DNA from: Dendrolimus kikuchii
Taxonomy: Eukaryota > Arthropoda > Insecta > Lepidoptera > Lasiocampidae
Length of the DNA stretch: 64,000 bases
Assembly (NCBI GenBank): GCA_019925095.2
Contig: CM034413.1
Location: forward strand, 997,001-1,061,000
Direction: 5' to 3'
Part shown: piece after piece, positions 53,150 through 63,600 of the stretch
Layout: each line of letters opens with the position of its first letter
How positions within the stretch are numbered: position 1 is the first letter of the stretch
Position numbers and translations under genes: made by a program
Notes under the pieces: model-generated
The model's input: the letters and a program-made list of their open reading frames with translations, nothing else
Databases searched by the model: none
Told to the model about the DNA's origin: nothing

Positions 53150-53725
53150 AGGTCTGACACAGGGAAGCGATGGCAAATGGCGGATCCGAAAAAATGCCGA
53201 AATCAAAGAGCTGGTGGATGAGCCCAATATCATAGGCGAGAGCAAGGCACATCACTTGTGCGCTGGCTTGGCCACCTACATATAATGGGGGAGGATAGAG
53301 CGCTGAAAAGAGCCTCTCTGGGCTGCCCACAGGAAGGCGACTAGTTGGTCGCCCCAGATATCGCTGCAGTGACGTAGTAGAGCAGGCGCGGATCCAGGCC
53401 TCAAATAAAAACTACAAGTACTTCGCTGCTTTCCGAATCACGCACGATTCGTTATTTTTATTTTATTAAGGCATTGGATGTAATATCATCAGCCGCTCGA
53501 CTTCAGTAGACCGTGAAAGTGTGACGTAACAAATCTGTCAGGGTTGTGGGCATATGCCTATCGTGCCTACAACGGTGGACCTGTGTTTGTAATGGAAGCT
53601 GATCCGCAGGAGCTTCAAGCCTATGACTGGGAGGAGACAGCGCTGAACAAAAAGGGGTAGAGTATTCTCGTTTCGGAGCCCAGAACTCATTCCGGGTTTT
53701 CGAGGCGCAGCAGTTAAGTTTTAAC
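53150..53725 (+). pseudogene. LINE C-terminal fragment, interrupted
   Basis: Encodes RWLGHLHIMGED and ALKRASLG, then after about 200 bp of other sequence (53385-53590) QAYDWEETALNKK and SEPRTHSGF. It matches 19090-19430 in order. The insert starts CAGGCGCGGATCCAGG. Confidence 0.55.
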
Positions 53726-53817
53726 TTATTGCATATTGCATATTGAACTATGAACAAAATACACTAATCGTGATTTTTTGATAACCATGCAATTGTTTTT
53801 AATATTTTGTTACATAC

Positions 53818-54227
53818 CGACAAAGAACGCACTGGCTGTCGTAAAACGTAATTTATTGCCTTTACTGAATTATTTTATGGCCGTCATTAGTGTCGAACTA
53901 ATCCTTGTTTTTATTGCATTGCGTCGAAGCTTGCTAGATATGCGGATTAACTCAGTGAACGCGGCTCCTTTGTCGGTTTTATACAGTTTAGTATAAAACA
54001 ATGCCCGAACGGAGGGGTGGGTCAGTCGAGCGAGGATTACGATACGAGTAAGACGTACATTCCACAAGCGATATAATGTCGGACTTTGCACGTGTTATTG
54101 AATCGTGCAGTTGTACTAATAGTGTCTAGTTATATTTGTACCTATGTTATACGTGTTTGTATAGTTCTAATAGATTCTATAGTAATTCCAACGGCAATTT
54201 AATTCGAGTCCTGTGTAGCTCGTAACA
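53818..54227 (+). mobile_element. LTR-D solo LTR, plus strand
   Basis: TGTTACATACC to GTAGCTCGTAACA, 410 bp, TSD ATTT (53814-53817 and 54228-54231). Confidence 0.75.
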
Positions 54228-54231
54228 ATTT

Positions 54232-54605
54232 AATTTTTTAAAGCGGAACCCTAATCTTTCCAGAGAAAATGGCTTTATCTTCACAATATAAGAAGAATTT
54301 AGCTAGTTAACTTAATTTTGTGATTTTTACTCAATTAAGGTTTGAGTACACGTTGTCAGTAGAAGGCAGGTGTTTTGAAGATAGAAATTAAACCTTGACG
54401 CAGCCTCTTAAAACATAAGCTTTTTCTAAGGTTTCTTAGACATTTTGGCAAAAAGGATCCATTGTGGAATTTTCAAGTTCATCCATCTGTCTTATGCTGG
54501 GGTTTCATCTGTATTAGTTGTAAAAATATAGGCTGTGACCGAATGCGTCTTATAAAGCATTAAGAAATAAGGCCGTTCACGCATAGCCACATTAGTGCAT
54601 AGTCC
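54232..54605. other. No feature recognised
   Basis: No frame or repeat match. Confidence 0.3.
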
Positions 54606-55026
54606 ATATGTTACAGTCAAAGCTCGATATGCTGTGTCTTCCCTGAATGACTGGTTAATCCTAGGTCAAGGCCTTTCGACAAAACCCGAATGAAATTCGT
54701 ATTTCGGCGTTTGGCTGAAGTATTTTTAGTCCGACCTAGAAGTACCTAACTTTTTTGTCAAACGTCGAACGTAAGATAATCTGTGTTAGGCTTTGCCTAG
54801 TCGAGCCTAAAAGCGGCTAAGGCAGACTCGGTCAAACGTCGATTCGTACTGCACTTGTCACATGTTTAATGACTATAAATTAGTCTCATAGGTTAGACAA
54901 AAATTTGTTATTCAAAGGCAGAAAAACGTCATTTATTTGGACCTTGACTAAGACTTTATGCCGGACCTGAGGTTTGACTAGTCAAACCTAGGAGCGCCAG
55001 AACTTCCATGTTTGACTATAACATAT
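54606..55026. mobile_element. MITE-like element, 421 bp
   Basis: ATATGTTACAGTCAAA (54606-54621) and TTTGACTATAACATAT (55011-55026) are inverted termini with one mismatch. The inner right side has TTTGACTAGTCAAACCTAGG. No coding potential. Confidence 0.55.
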
Positions 55027-55485
55027 TGTTACGAGTTACAGGACTCGAATTAAAATGCCGTTGGAATTTATTAGAACTATACAAACAAATATAACTGAAC
55101 ACAATCAGTCCAAACGTAATGCGCGGTTTAATAACACGCGCAAAGTCCGTCACTAAATAGATTATCGAATGTACACAAGTCTTGCCTTGATCGTGGTTCT
55201 CGCTCGACTGCCGATCTCTCCATTGGGCCATTGCTTTATACTGCACCGATACAATATGGCTGCCCGCCCGCGTAGATCGAATTTCTTAGAATTATTTCGA
55301 CACACCTATCTAATGACTGCCATAAAAGATTACAATACACAATGGACTGTTTTTCTAAATACAAATTTGAAAAACAAAGTAAACAAAAGAAGACAGTTAT
55401 AAATAGTTTCAATGTTATTAGCTCAAACGCCGGCAGGTAATAAATGTGCTTTGTCTACAGGTATGCAGGTGGCCCAAATTGTAAT
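55027..55485 (-). mobile_element. LTR-D solo LTR (minus strand)
   Basis: TGTTACGAGTTACAGG to GGCCCAAATTGTAAT. It sits exactly at the right end of the MITE; AACATAT occurs on both sides. Confidence 0.65.
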
Positions 55486-55623
55486 AACATATTATCTCTC
55501 AATGTTTAAAATTATTAACAATATCGCATCCAAATTACGCCTAAAGGTGCTCCCCACTGCGAGCATTCGCTTCTAATGTGACACGTATGATAAGATTTTG
55601 AGAATTACGTTACAATACTGCCT

Positions 55624-55927
55624 TTTTTTATTTTTTCATTGCAGGAGTTCAGCAGACAGGTAGACGGCCCACTTGATTGAAAGCGGTTACCAACGACTAT
55701 GAACATTTGCAACACCGAAGCTGCTACAAATGCGCTGCTGCTCTCTTAAAGGGGACTGGAACCTGGTCACTAATGCCGGAACACAACTCAAGATTGTTAT
55801 GGCGACATACTTTAGGTAGCCATCTAGTCGGGCAAGTGCCCTACCACCTGGCTGTGGGTTGTTTGGTTGCGTCTTACGACAGGCCGCCCGGCCGCAGGAA
55901 ATGGTATTCTTTCTCCGTTCCTGCACT
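55624..55927 (-). mobile_element. SINE-A, near full length
   Basis: T-run, GCAGGAGTTCAGCAGACAGG ... CCGTTCCTGCACTG. Confidence 0.8.
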
Positions 55928-56161
55928 GCCTCACTGGCTGACTATCATTCGCCTGTGACGAAATATTTATGATTAATTTTTGAGCATTTAGTTTATTCCA
56001 CAATATCACACCAAGCGGTCGTTGTTGTAAGTTGTATCAAAATATTACTAATTGTATCATTACGCAGTTGCGCACTGTAATGTGTGGTTCTCCTCCCTCA
56101 CCGACGTAATGCTCGGATCTGTAATGTTACATTACAGGCGAATGCTCGGGGTGAGTGAATC

Positions 56162-56386
56162 GGTAGGGCATTTGACTGGATGGCTACCACCCCTGGTCTA
56201 AAGTATCTCGCTATAACAACCTTGAGTTGTGTTCCGGCATTAGTGACCAGGTTCCAGTCTCCCTTAAGAGAGCAGCAGCGCATTCGTAGCAACTTTGCTG
56301 TTGCAAATGTCCATAGGCGATAGTAACCGCTTTCCATCAAGTGGGCCGTCTGCTTGCCTGCTTATGTCCTGCAATTTAAAAAAAAC
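56162..56386 (+). mobile_element. SINE-A, 5'-truncated
   Basis: GGTAGGGCATTTGACTGGAT ... TGTCCTGCAATTT and an A-run. Confidence 0.75.
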
Positions 56387-56829
56387 CGTCGAAACATGTG
56401 CGTGAAATGGATGAAGTCTTTCCCAGAAGCCTCACCTTTAGTATGTCAGTCAAGTTTTTTCAAGAAACATTGCTTCGAGTAATTTGTAACTTAAGGCACA
56501 GCTTACTTGAAAATATGAATCGGCTTATTAAGATATCAATCCTTTCCCTTAATTTCACATTAGGCATTCTTTCACAGAAATTGATTATTACATTTAATAC
56601 TATGGCTTGATGTATGTGTTTTTGGATGTTATGCCCCCCCTCCCGGCGACCTTTACCGTAGTTTTTATTATACAATTTCGAACTTTAATACAATGAAACC
56701 TAAAGCTCAAAATTATTTTTTTTATTTACAATTAAATATCTACTAGTAAAATTAAAAAATACAATGCAAGAAAACTTAAATTGTTTGTATTGTATTCTAC
56801 TCATAGTCCCTCAAGACTATAAGTAGAAT
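56387..56829. other. No gene recognised
   Basis: The frame 56398-56610 has no domain. Confidence 0.3.
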
Positions 56830-57085
56830 ACTGAGCCCAGATCACCGTCTTCTATGGGTAAGGTGCCCAGAAGGCTGGCTACGTTTCCTCGCTGGATCGC
56901 CATACTGATCCGTTGGCCGAGGTAAGCACCAGCCCTCTGATCACCCGAAGAGTCAATGAGTCATTTCGATCAATTTTGGTAGAGGCTTATGGCCTCAGGA
57001 CCCCACGGTCCAAGCGTCTCGACAGCAAACGGCACAAACATATAACTCTCACAGAGGGTTGCATATTTGCGCCGCTTGAATAAAA
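56830..57085 (-). pseudogene. Retroelement-related ORF fragment (minus strand)
   Basis: The minus strand reads FKRRKYATLCESYMFVPFAV, ETLGPWGPEA and, after stops, an [14 protein letters not shown] stretch. This is a domain often found with LINE-type pol genes in arthropods. The function is not assigned. Confidence 0.45.
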
Positions 57086-57816
57086 TAAAATAATATCTAT
57101 TCGTGTTATATACAATTTTTTTTCAATTAGAAAGTGTTTTAATTCGGCCGCATTCGGGCGCTGTCCCGCACATATATTTTTTAATATAATTTACTATTTT
57201 ATATTTTATTTAATTTTTCAATGAATGAATGTTTTTCGGTTTAACGTAAGCAATTTTTTTTCTAACCAGAGGGCAATTTTTTTTTTTCATACAATATTTT
57301 TTCTTTAAAAATCTTATTATACCGCTTTAGTTTTTATCAAAATCGAGCCCGAAAATTTAAGAATATTTCGGTATAGGTATCTTATAGTTTAGTTAGCCAC
57401 AGAGGACCACTTGCGTAATTCATTCGTTTAGTTTTTGCCAAAATAGCTACGCATTTCTAAAAGCGTTGTCTTATCTGTACAAAGATGCTATTAAACATGA
57501 AAGAAAAGTACATTTTCTTATCATCTCCAAAATGAAGTTATATTTTCCTCTGAATGCTTAAAAATGGAGCAACATCCATCAAAAGATACTTTTGCAATGC
57601 AAAAATGCCAGCCCAGTACTTTGCAGTACTTTGAATAATGCACCAGTTTTACATTGCAATTTAAACGAACGGACGCCATTTAGAGACGTTCTGGGGCCCT
57701 TCAAATATCAGCCAAGTGATTGTCAGTTCACGTACAATGTTGAATTCCGTACATTAAATATTTGGTTTATGTTTGATTACGGAATTAATGAATATGCCGT
57801 AGAAAATATTGGTTGT
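57086..57816. other. No gene recognised
   Basis: AT-rich. A segment at 57590-57790 is less repetitive but shows no domain. Confidence 0.3.
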
Positions 57817-58090
57817 TTATTGCATGATTTCAGCAGACAGGCAGACGGCCCACTTGACGGAAAGCGATTACCATCGCCTATGGACATTTGCAGCACCAAA
57901 GATGCTACAAATGCGCTGCTGCTCTCTTAAGGGAAACTGGAACCTGGTCACTAATGCCGGAACACAACTCAAGGTTGTTATGGCGACATACTTTAGACCA
58001 GGGGTGGTAGCCATCCAGTCGGGCAAATGCGCTACCACCTGGCTGTGGGTTGTTAAGTCGCCTCTTTCTCCGTTCCTGCACGGCTAAAAC
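57817..58090 (-). mobile_element. SINE-A with a deletion near its 5' end
   Basis: GCATGATTTCAGCAGACAGG ... then CGCCTCTTTCTCCGTTCCTG; the CGACAGGCCGCC block is lost. Confidence 0.8.
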
Positions 58091-58101
58091 TTGCTTCTGG
58101 T

Positions 58102-58422
58102 TGTAACATTATTACTCTCATAATGATCCATTTAAATTTTGGCGCGAATTAGCTCAGCCGAGACACCATTTTAACCACGTTAAACGCCATTTTAAGTTCG
58201 GAGCATCTCGTGTTTTTTCGTGACTCGTCGGGAGTCGGCGGCGGCGCCCCGAAGGAAAGCTCATTATCTCACGCGCATCCATCGCGAGTGGTGGCCGACG
58301 GCTAGTATTTTTTAGTAGTGTATAGGACACTTGTTCTACCTGTAAGTAATTTTCTTTATTTCAAAATATCCCCGTCGGAAACGCCTCTTGCAATTTTTTG
58401 ATTCGTCTTCTGTATAATTACA
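58102..58422 (+). repeat. GC-rich block, possible solo LTR
   Basis: TGTAACATTATTACTC to TGTATAATTACA, 321 bp with TG...CA ends, a GC-rich centre (GGGAGTCGGCGGCGGCGCCC) and a GTAAGTAA donor-like site near 58352. No TSD and no second copy, so a 5' UTR or promoter origin is not excluded. Confidence 0.25.
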
Positions 58423-58446
58423 GAGACAACGAAGCGCTGTCTTCGC

Positions 58447-58703
58447 TTATATATTTTTTTTTTTAGACTGTAATCGGCAGGCAAACACACACATTGTACA
58501 TCCCCAAATTAAGCAAGTTACGCTTGTGTTATGGGTAATATACAACGGACTACTCTGGGGCCGATCCCAGACACCCAGACCATAGTAAATAACGGTGAAA
58601 ATACGTTTCCGAAATTTACTATACCAGGAATCGAACCCGGAGCCTCTGCGTTGCAGTGAGGTAGGCCGGCAAAGGCTTAGCCCGCTCAACCACAGAGGCC
58701 GTC
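58447..58703 (-). mobile_element. tRNA-derived SINE with A and B boxes
   Basis: The minus strand starts GACGGCCTCTGTGGTTGAGC (A box TGGTTGAGCGG), has the B box GGGTTCGATTCC about 50 nt later, then an unrelated body and an A-tail at 58450. This is the standard Pol III promoter layout of a tRNA-SINE. Confidence 0.75.
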
Positions 58704-58764
58704 AATGTTATGCGCGCCATAAGCGCAGACGCCGGAAGAGTAGTTTCGCGGCGTCTCTCCCGAC

Positions 58765-58996
58765 TAAATAACATTTGTAACGCCGACGGTGATACCAATG
58801 TGCTGCCGCTCTCTAAAGGGAGACTGGAACCTGACCACTGATGCCGGAACACAACAAAAAGTTGTTATAGCAGCATACGCTAGACCAGGGGTGGTAGCCA
58901 TCCAGATGGGAAAATACCCTACCACCCGAGTTGTTTTGTCGCCTCTTACGACAGGCCGCCCGACTGCATAAAATTGTATTCTTTCTCCGTACTTGT
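58765..58996 (-). mobile_element. SINE-A without 3' tail, diverged
   Basis: ACATTTGTAACGCCGACGG ... TTCTTTCTCCGTACTTG. Confidence 0.7.
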
Positions 58997-59199
58997 AAAT
59001 ATGGGTTTTTTGTAATTGTTTATTTTGGTATGCAATAAAGTATGTTATCTATGTTAATGTGAATTTAAAAAAATTAATTTTCCACCCCTTATTAATATAT
59101 TTATATACAATATTATTTTATTTTATTTATATATAAATAGAGTTTACCCCACGGCTGCGCCGCGAGTCTCACTACAGAGCTCGAGCCTCCCAATTAGCG

Positions 59200-59395
59200 G
59201 GTTTGATACATCGGTTAACTCGATGTGCAGGTTTGATCACGATGTTTTCTTTCACCGTTAGCATGTGGTAATTGTAATAATATGAACAATAGGTCAGAAA
59301 AGTTGCTTAAAATGCACTTCTTCACAGTCAGGATTCGAATCCACGTCTTTTGAGTTCAGGCCACAAGAGTGTTAACCACGGGTTTTAAGCGGTTA
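59200..59395 (-). mobile_element. tRNA-derived SINE fragment
   Basis: GGATTCGAATCC (a B-box palindrome) near 59333 and GATGTTTTCTTTCACCGTTA near 59240, the minus-strand counterpart of the 49.2-kb SINE type. Confidence 0.5.
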
Positions 59396-59399
59396 AAGC

Positions 59400-59832
59400 T
59401 TAGTAAGTAAGGGAGTGTATGTTTTGGTTTCTCTAAACAATGTGCATTTAATCCAGAAAGCGGAGTAAAGCCGCGGTATAAAGTAGATAAATTTAATAAA
59501 CTTCCAACCAAAGGAAAATCTTCAAGGAGTTATGAACAAATTGAATCGGCTGAGCGCATTTTGAGTGACGGCTTGAGCGCACTTCGTTGACTTGTATTGT
59601 TTAAAGCGTCAAGTGCAGACGCTAAAAATACTATCCAAAGTAATATTTGAATTAAAAAGGAACTTTTTCCGTATTTTCTTCAGTTTTTGTGACAAGTACG
59701 CGTAGTTAAAAACAACTTTTTAACGGGTTTAGGTGCGGCATTATATTCAATTTTTTACTTTGAAGTTTCGACGATGATCACGGGAGACAAAGATGTGAAA
59801 TGTCTATGAGTGTAATAATAATAATCTTAAAA
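59400..59832. other. Spacer with an R9 fragment
   Basis: TTTTTAACGGGTTTAGGTGC (59717) and GACGATGATCACGGGAGAC are R9-like; otherwise nothing recognised. Confidence 0.35.
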
Positions 59833-60148
59833 TTTTATCCGTGCAGGAACGGAGAAAGAATACAATTTCCTGCGGCCGGGCGGCCTGTCGTAAGAGGCGA
59901 CTTAATAACCCACAGCCAGGTGGTAGGGCATTTGCCCGACTGGATGGCTACCACCCCTGGTCTAAAGCATGTCGCCATAACAACCTTGAGTTGTGTTCCG
60001 GCATTAGTGACCGGGTTCCAGTTTCCCTTAATAGAGCAGCAGCGCATTTGTAGCAACTTTGGTGTTGCAAATGTCCATAGGCGATGGTAACTGCTTTCCA
60101 TCAAGTGGGCCGACTGCCTGTCTGCTGATCTCCTGCAATAAAAAAAAA
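59833..60148 (+). mobile_element. SINE-A, full length
   Basis: TTATCCGTGCAGGAACGGAG ... CTGATCTCCTGCAAT and an A-run leading into (TA)n. Confidence 0.85.
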
Positions 60149-60302
60149 TATATATATATATTATTAGGCATACCAAAACAAGAAACCGACAAATCTCCCG
60201 CTCATCTTATCATCATCACTATTTCAGTCATCAGACGCGCCCACTGATGGTCACGCGTGCGTCCGTGGTTTTTAACCCATGCTTAAAGTACTGGACGTCT
60301 GA

Positions 60303-60566
60303 TTTTTTTTATTGCATGAGTTCAGCAGACAGGCAGACGGCCCACTTGATGAAAAGCGGTTACTATCGCCTATGGATATTTGCCACACCAAAGGTGCTAC
60401 AAATGCACTGCTGCTCTCTTAAGGGAGACTGGAACCTGGTCACTAATGCTAGACCCTCTAGACCAGGGGTGGTAGGTAACCTGGCTGTAGGTTGTTTTGT
60501 TGCCTCTTACGACAGGCCGCCCGGCCGCACGAAATTGTATTCTTTCTCCGTTCCTGCACGGATAAT
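60303..60566 (-). mobile_element. SINE-A with internal deletion
   Basis: GCATGAGTTCAGCAGACAGG ... CCTGCACGGATAA; about 50 bp around the GGAACACAAC block is lost. Confidence 0.8.
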
Positions 60567-60615
60567 CATAACCAAAGATGGGTTAATGATGACTTATGTA
60601 TTTGTCTGTGAAGTT

Positions 60616-60691
60616 TGAATTTGCCGCCCTCTGAATTGACCGCCCGGGGCGTGAGCCATGGCTTGTCCCCCAACTAGATCCGGCCCTGACT
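60616..60691. mobile_element. Possible DNA-transposon terminus
   Basis: GCCCGGGGCGTGAGCC ... CTAGATCCGGCCCTG resembles hAT-type ends; no partner terminus found. Confidence 0.25.
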
Positions 60692-61035
60692 CCCCTCTGT
60701 ACTATACTATATTATAGGTCGACTTATCCGAATTCGGCTTACGTGGCCATCGCTCAGTACCACATATCGCAAGTTCGAAGTTATTACCTTATAATCATAT
60801 AATGAGGAATGCAATTGCCACATCTAGCACTATAGCTAGTTATAGTTGAGTCGAACGTTGTTGATGTTTGTACGTGTTTGAAACATAATCCGGTAAGCCG
60901 AGTTGCGGATTATATAGTTTTAATCCTTTGCGTTCTCTCATCGTATCGTTGCTCTGTATATACAGTATGTTAGTATAAGACATTTGTAATAGTAGATGTT
61001 TTTTGAAATTTAAAACATCTGATGTTTATTCATAT
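60692..61035. other. No gene recognised
   Basis: A CCGAATTCGGCTTACG / GTAAGCCGAG inverted motif (60730 and 60894) is the only structure noticed. Confidence 0.3.
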
Positions 61036-61408
61036 TGTTACGAGTCGGGAGACTCGAATTAAAATGCCGTTAGAATTACTATACAGTTTATTAGAACTAT
61101 ACAAACACGTATAACACAGGTACAAATGTAACCGAACACAACAAGTCCAAACGTAATTTAGAAGGCCTAATTCAATAAAACGTGCTAAGTCCGTCACTTA
61201 ATAGATTCTAATCAGGCCATTGCTTTATACTACACAGAGGTAAAATGCTGCCCGGCCGCGTAGACCGAATTTCCTAGAATCAGTTTGTATTTTAAATCCG
61301 TAACACCTGGCTAATGATCACAATACAACAATAGGCCGTATGCCAATAAGTAAACAAAAGAAGACGACCATAAAAGAATTTAAATGATATTAGTTCAAAT
61401 GCCGACGG
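61036..61408 (-). mobile_element. LTR-D (minus strand), cut by a TIR element
   Basis: TGTTACGAGTCGGGAGACTC to ATGCCGACGGGTA, where element R7 starts; the remainder of the LTR is not seen. Confidence 0.65.
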
Positions 61409-61822
61409 GTACGAAGTTCCTTTCGATTAATTAGTGAAGGATTTTTTTTTTTCTTTTAAGTTATAATAATATATTTTTTATTATTTATTATGTACAAATA
61501 ACTGTTGTTCGTGCCTACCCCGCGAGGGAACTGGCGTGAAGTTATGTATGTATGTATGTATGTATGTATTATGTACAAAAAACCTGTATACACTCAACAA
61601 AAATAATCGTCGCGACACCACACTGTTTAATGCGAAATGGAAAGACGAAACGAAAATAACTGGCTTGCTTTCTATGAGAGAGAGAGACAGACAGAGAAAC
61701 ACGCGCACGCCGCGCGGCTTACAACTATAGCAAAAAGTGTCGTTACAACTTTTGCTCTTAATTTTTTTCGTCTAGCTTTCCCCTTCGCAACGCGCGATAA
61801 GGAACTTCGTTCCAAAACTTCG
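61408..61822. mobile_element. TIR element R7, occupied by RTE-C
   Basis: ACGAAGTTCCTTTCG left and AAGGAACTTCGTTCC right. The interior matches 31380-31570 inverted. RTE-C is at 61499-61566. Confidence 0.6.
61499..61566 (+). pseudogene. RTE-C, shortest copy (68 bp)
   Basis: Only the terminal codons and the (ATGT)n tail. The TSD TATTATGTACAAA is at 61486-61498 and 61567-61579. Confidence 0.85.
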
Positions 61823-62062
61823 TTTCAATAAACATTGAAATAATCCATATTATAGCTATTAAGATAAATAAAATAAGCAGACTATACATACATCATCCTT
61901 ATATCTTACTAACAGAAACACCTCACAACGTAGATTAAGCCGTTATAAACATTTTATAGCATAATAAGTTATTACTATTACGTAGCTTAAGTCTTATGTA
62001 CACCGCAACATATTTAAAATATAACAACTGTTATACAAAAACAACAAAGTGCGTATAATCAA
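61823..62062. other. No feature recognised
   Basis: AT-rich spacer. Confidence 0.3.
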
Positions 62063-62265
62063 TCTATATATATAAAAGAAAGTCGTGTTCGTTACACTAT
62101 TTATAACTCAAGAACGGCTATACCGATTTGGCTGAAAATTGCTGGGGATGTAGCTTAGAACCAGGAGACGGATATAGGATACTTTTTATCCCGTTGCTTC
62201 CCCTAGAATCCTCCTTATCAGCTGGACCGATTTTGGTGATTTTGTTTTTGTGTGTTTGAGTGACT
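62063..62265 (+). mobile_element. Type 1 Helitron 5' part
   Basis: TCTATATATATAAAAGAAAG ... GTTTTTGTGTGTTTGAGTG; the 3' end is missing. Confidence 0.65.
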
Positions 62266-62637
62266 GTAAAAAATGATTATTTTAGCATCATAAGACAGTT
62301 TATTTAGTTTATAATTTGGTCAAGTTCGAGGTTGTTTTTATTTTTAGCGAATTAAGCGAAAAATTAACCTTATGTTAACAGCAACGATAAAATAATCGCT
62401 TAAAATAGCAACACAAGCGGTGAATCTAATTTATTACGTGTGTATGAAGTGATTTTAGTATACATGTCATGCATGATAATATGGAAATACTCAATTTTCT
62501 GAAATAAATGGATTTTTATTGTACATTTATGTCTCTGCAGACCACGGGCTATAGTAATGACCCGGACTTTTGGAGGGCTTGCGTGGTGGGGCCATGGGAA
62601 GGCCAACACGTAAAGGCCTCTTGGCAAATTTAATCTA
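62266..62637. other. No gene recognised
   Basis: Short frames only; GTAATGACCCGGACTTTTGG near 62554 is not a repeat in this window. Confidence 0.3.
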
Positions 62638-62900
62638 ACTACGTTTTAACGGTTTTAAGCGCGGTAATTTTATTTGATTTTGGTTTTTCCGACGTCTCGG
62701 CCACTTTTCAGTGGCCGTGATCACGGAAGGCAAAGATGTCAAGTGTCAACGAATATTGTTAAAGTTTTATTTAGCCTACCGCCAACTTGTTAATTTTAAT
62801 TTTGTTTATGGTTATTATTTACTCTATGGGAGCCTAATCTAATTTACTACCGCTTCGCAACATGTTATGGCTTGAAGAGAAGAAGCGGCGCAAGAAACTC
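62638..62900 (+). repeat. Dispersed repeat R9, long copy
   Basis: Same extent as 21808-22080. It forms an inverted pair with 63009-63101. Confidence 0.7.
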
Positions 62901-63008
62901 TTCAGCAAACATGCCTAGCTCTAATAATTTTATATAATATTAAAATGGGTGGAAGGAAAATAAAAGTAATTATCAGTCAAGTTGGTTTGTGTTCCGTTGT
63001 ACGTTGTC

Positions 63009-63101
63009 TTCCGTGATCACGGCCGCTGAAAAGTGGCCGAAACGTCGGAGAAACCAAAATCAAATAAAATTACCGCGCTTAAAACCGTTAAAACGTAGTT
63101 T
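63009..63101 (-). repeat. Dispersed repeat R9, inverted short copy
   Basis: About 93 bp complementary to 62638-62728 with few mismatches. Confidence 0.75.
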
Positions 63102-63169
63102 TATTATGTATACAAGTCGCGAAAACTTAAGAAAATATTAAATTTAATCTAAATATGTCATAACACGGT

Positions 63170-63600
63170 GATTGTCCCTCTCTACATCAAGTAAAAAGGC
63201 ACCCAAGGACAAGCCCCTGGAAGTAAGTGTAAGAGGGAATGAAACAAAAGGTACCGGGCTACTGGGGTGAACTGTTAGTGGAGTTACAGATCTGGGATTA
63301 TGAAGACTATGGCATCTGCTAAGAGTGATGAGGAGCTACATGGGTGTGAGTAGCTAAGGGGTGTCGAGAGGTGGGCTGCAGGTTCAATCGAAACTACTTC
63401 CGACGTTATGCCATTTATCACTTCCACTCCTGAAGCTTCAGTTTTAGCTCTAGCGATCTTCATTCCGTGCCGGCTGGCTAAGGCAAGTACGGAGACCGGG
63501 GCCTTGCCTTGGCCTCCGGAGTCAGGTCCGAGGTGTTGCTACTCAACTAACGCTTCGCCACAAAGCCTCACTGCGGGTGAATTATTATTATTTTAAGATA
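63170..63600 (+). mobile_element. Possible retroelement 3' end with (ATT)n tail
   Basis: A GC-richer block ending AAGCCTCACTGCGGGTGA and (ATT)n. The form matches a LINE 3' end; no protein motif was secure. Confidence 0.35.

Noticed and set aside
58620..58703. A tRNA gene
   Set aside because: It has A and B boxes, but the sequence continues into a SINE body with an A-tail and no convincing acceptor stem or anticodon arm.
60616..60691. Complete hAT transposon
   Set aside because: Only one terminus-like sequence; the CAGGCGCGGATCC motif at 53382 is far away and not paired.
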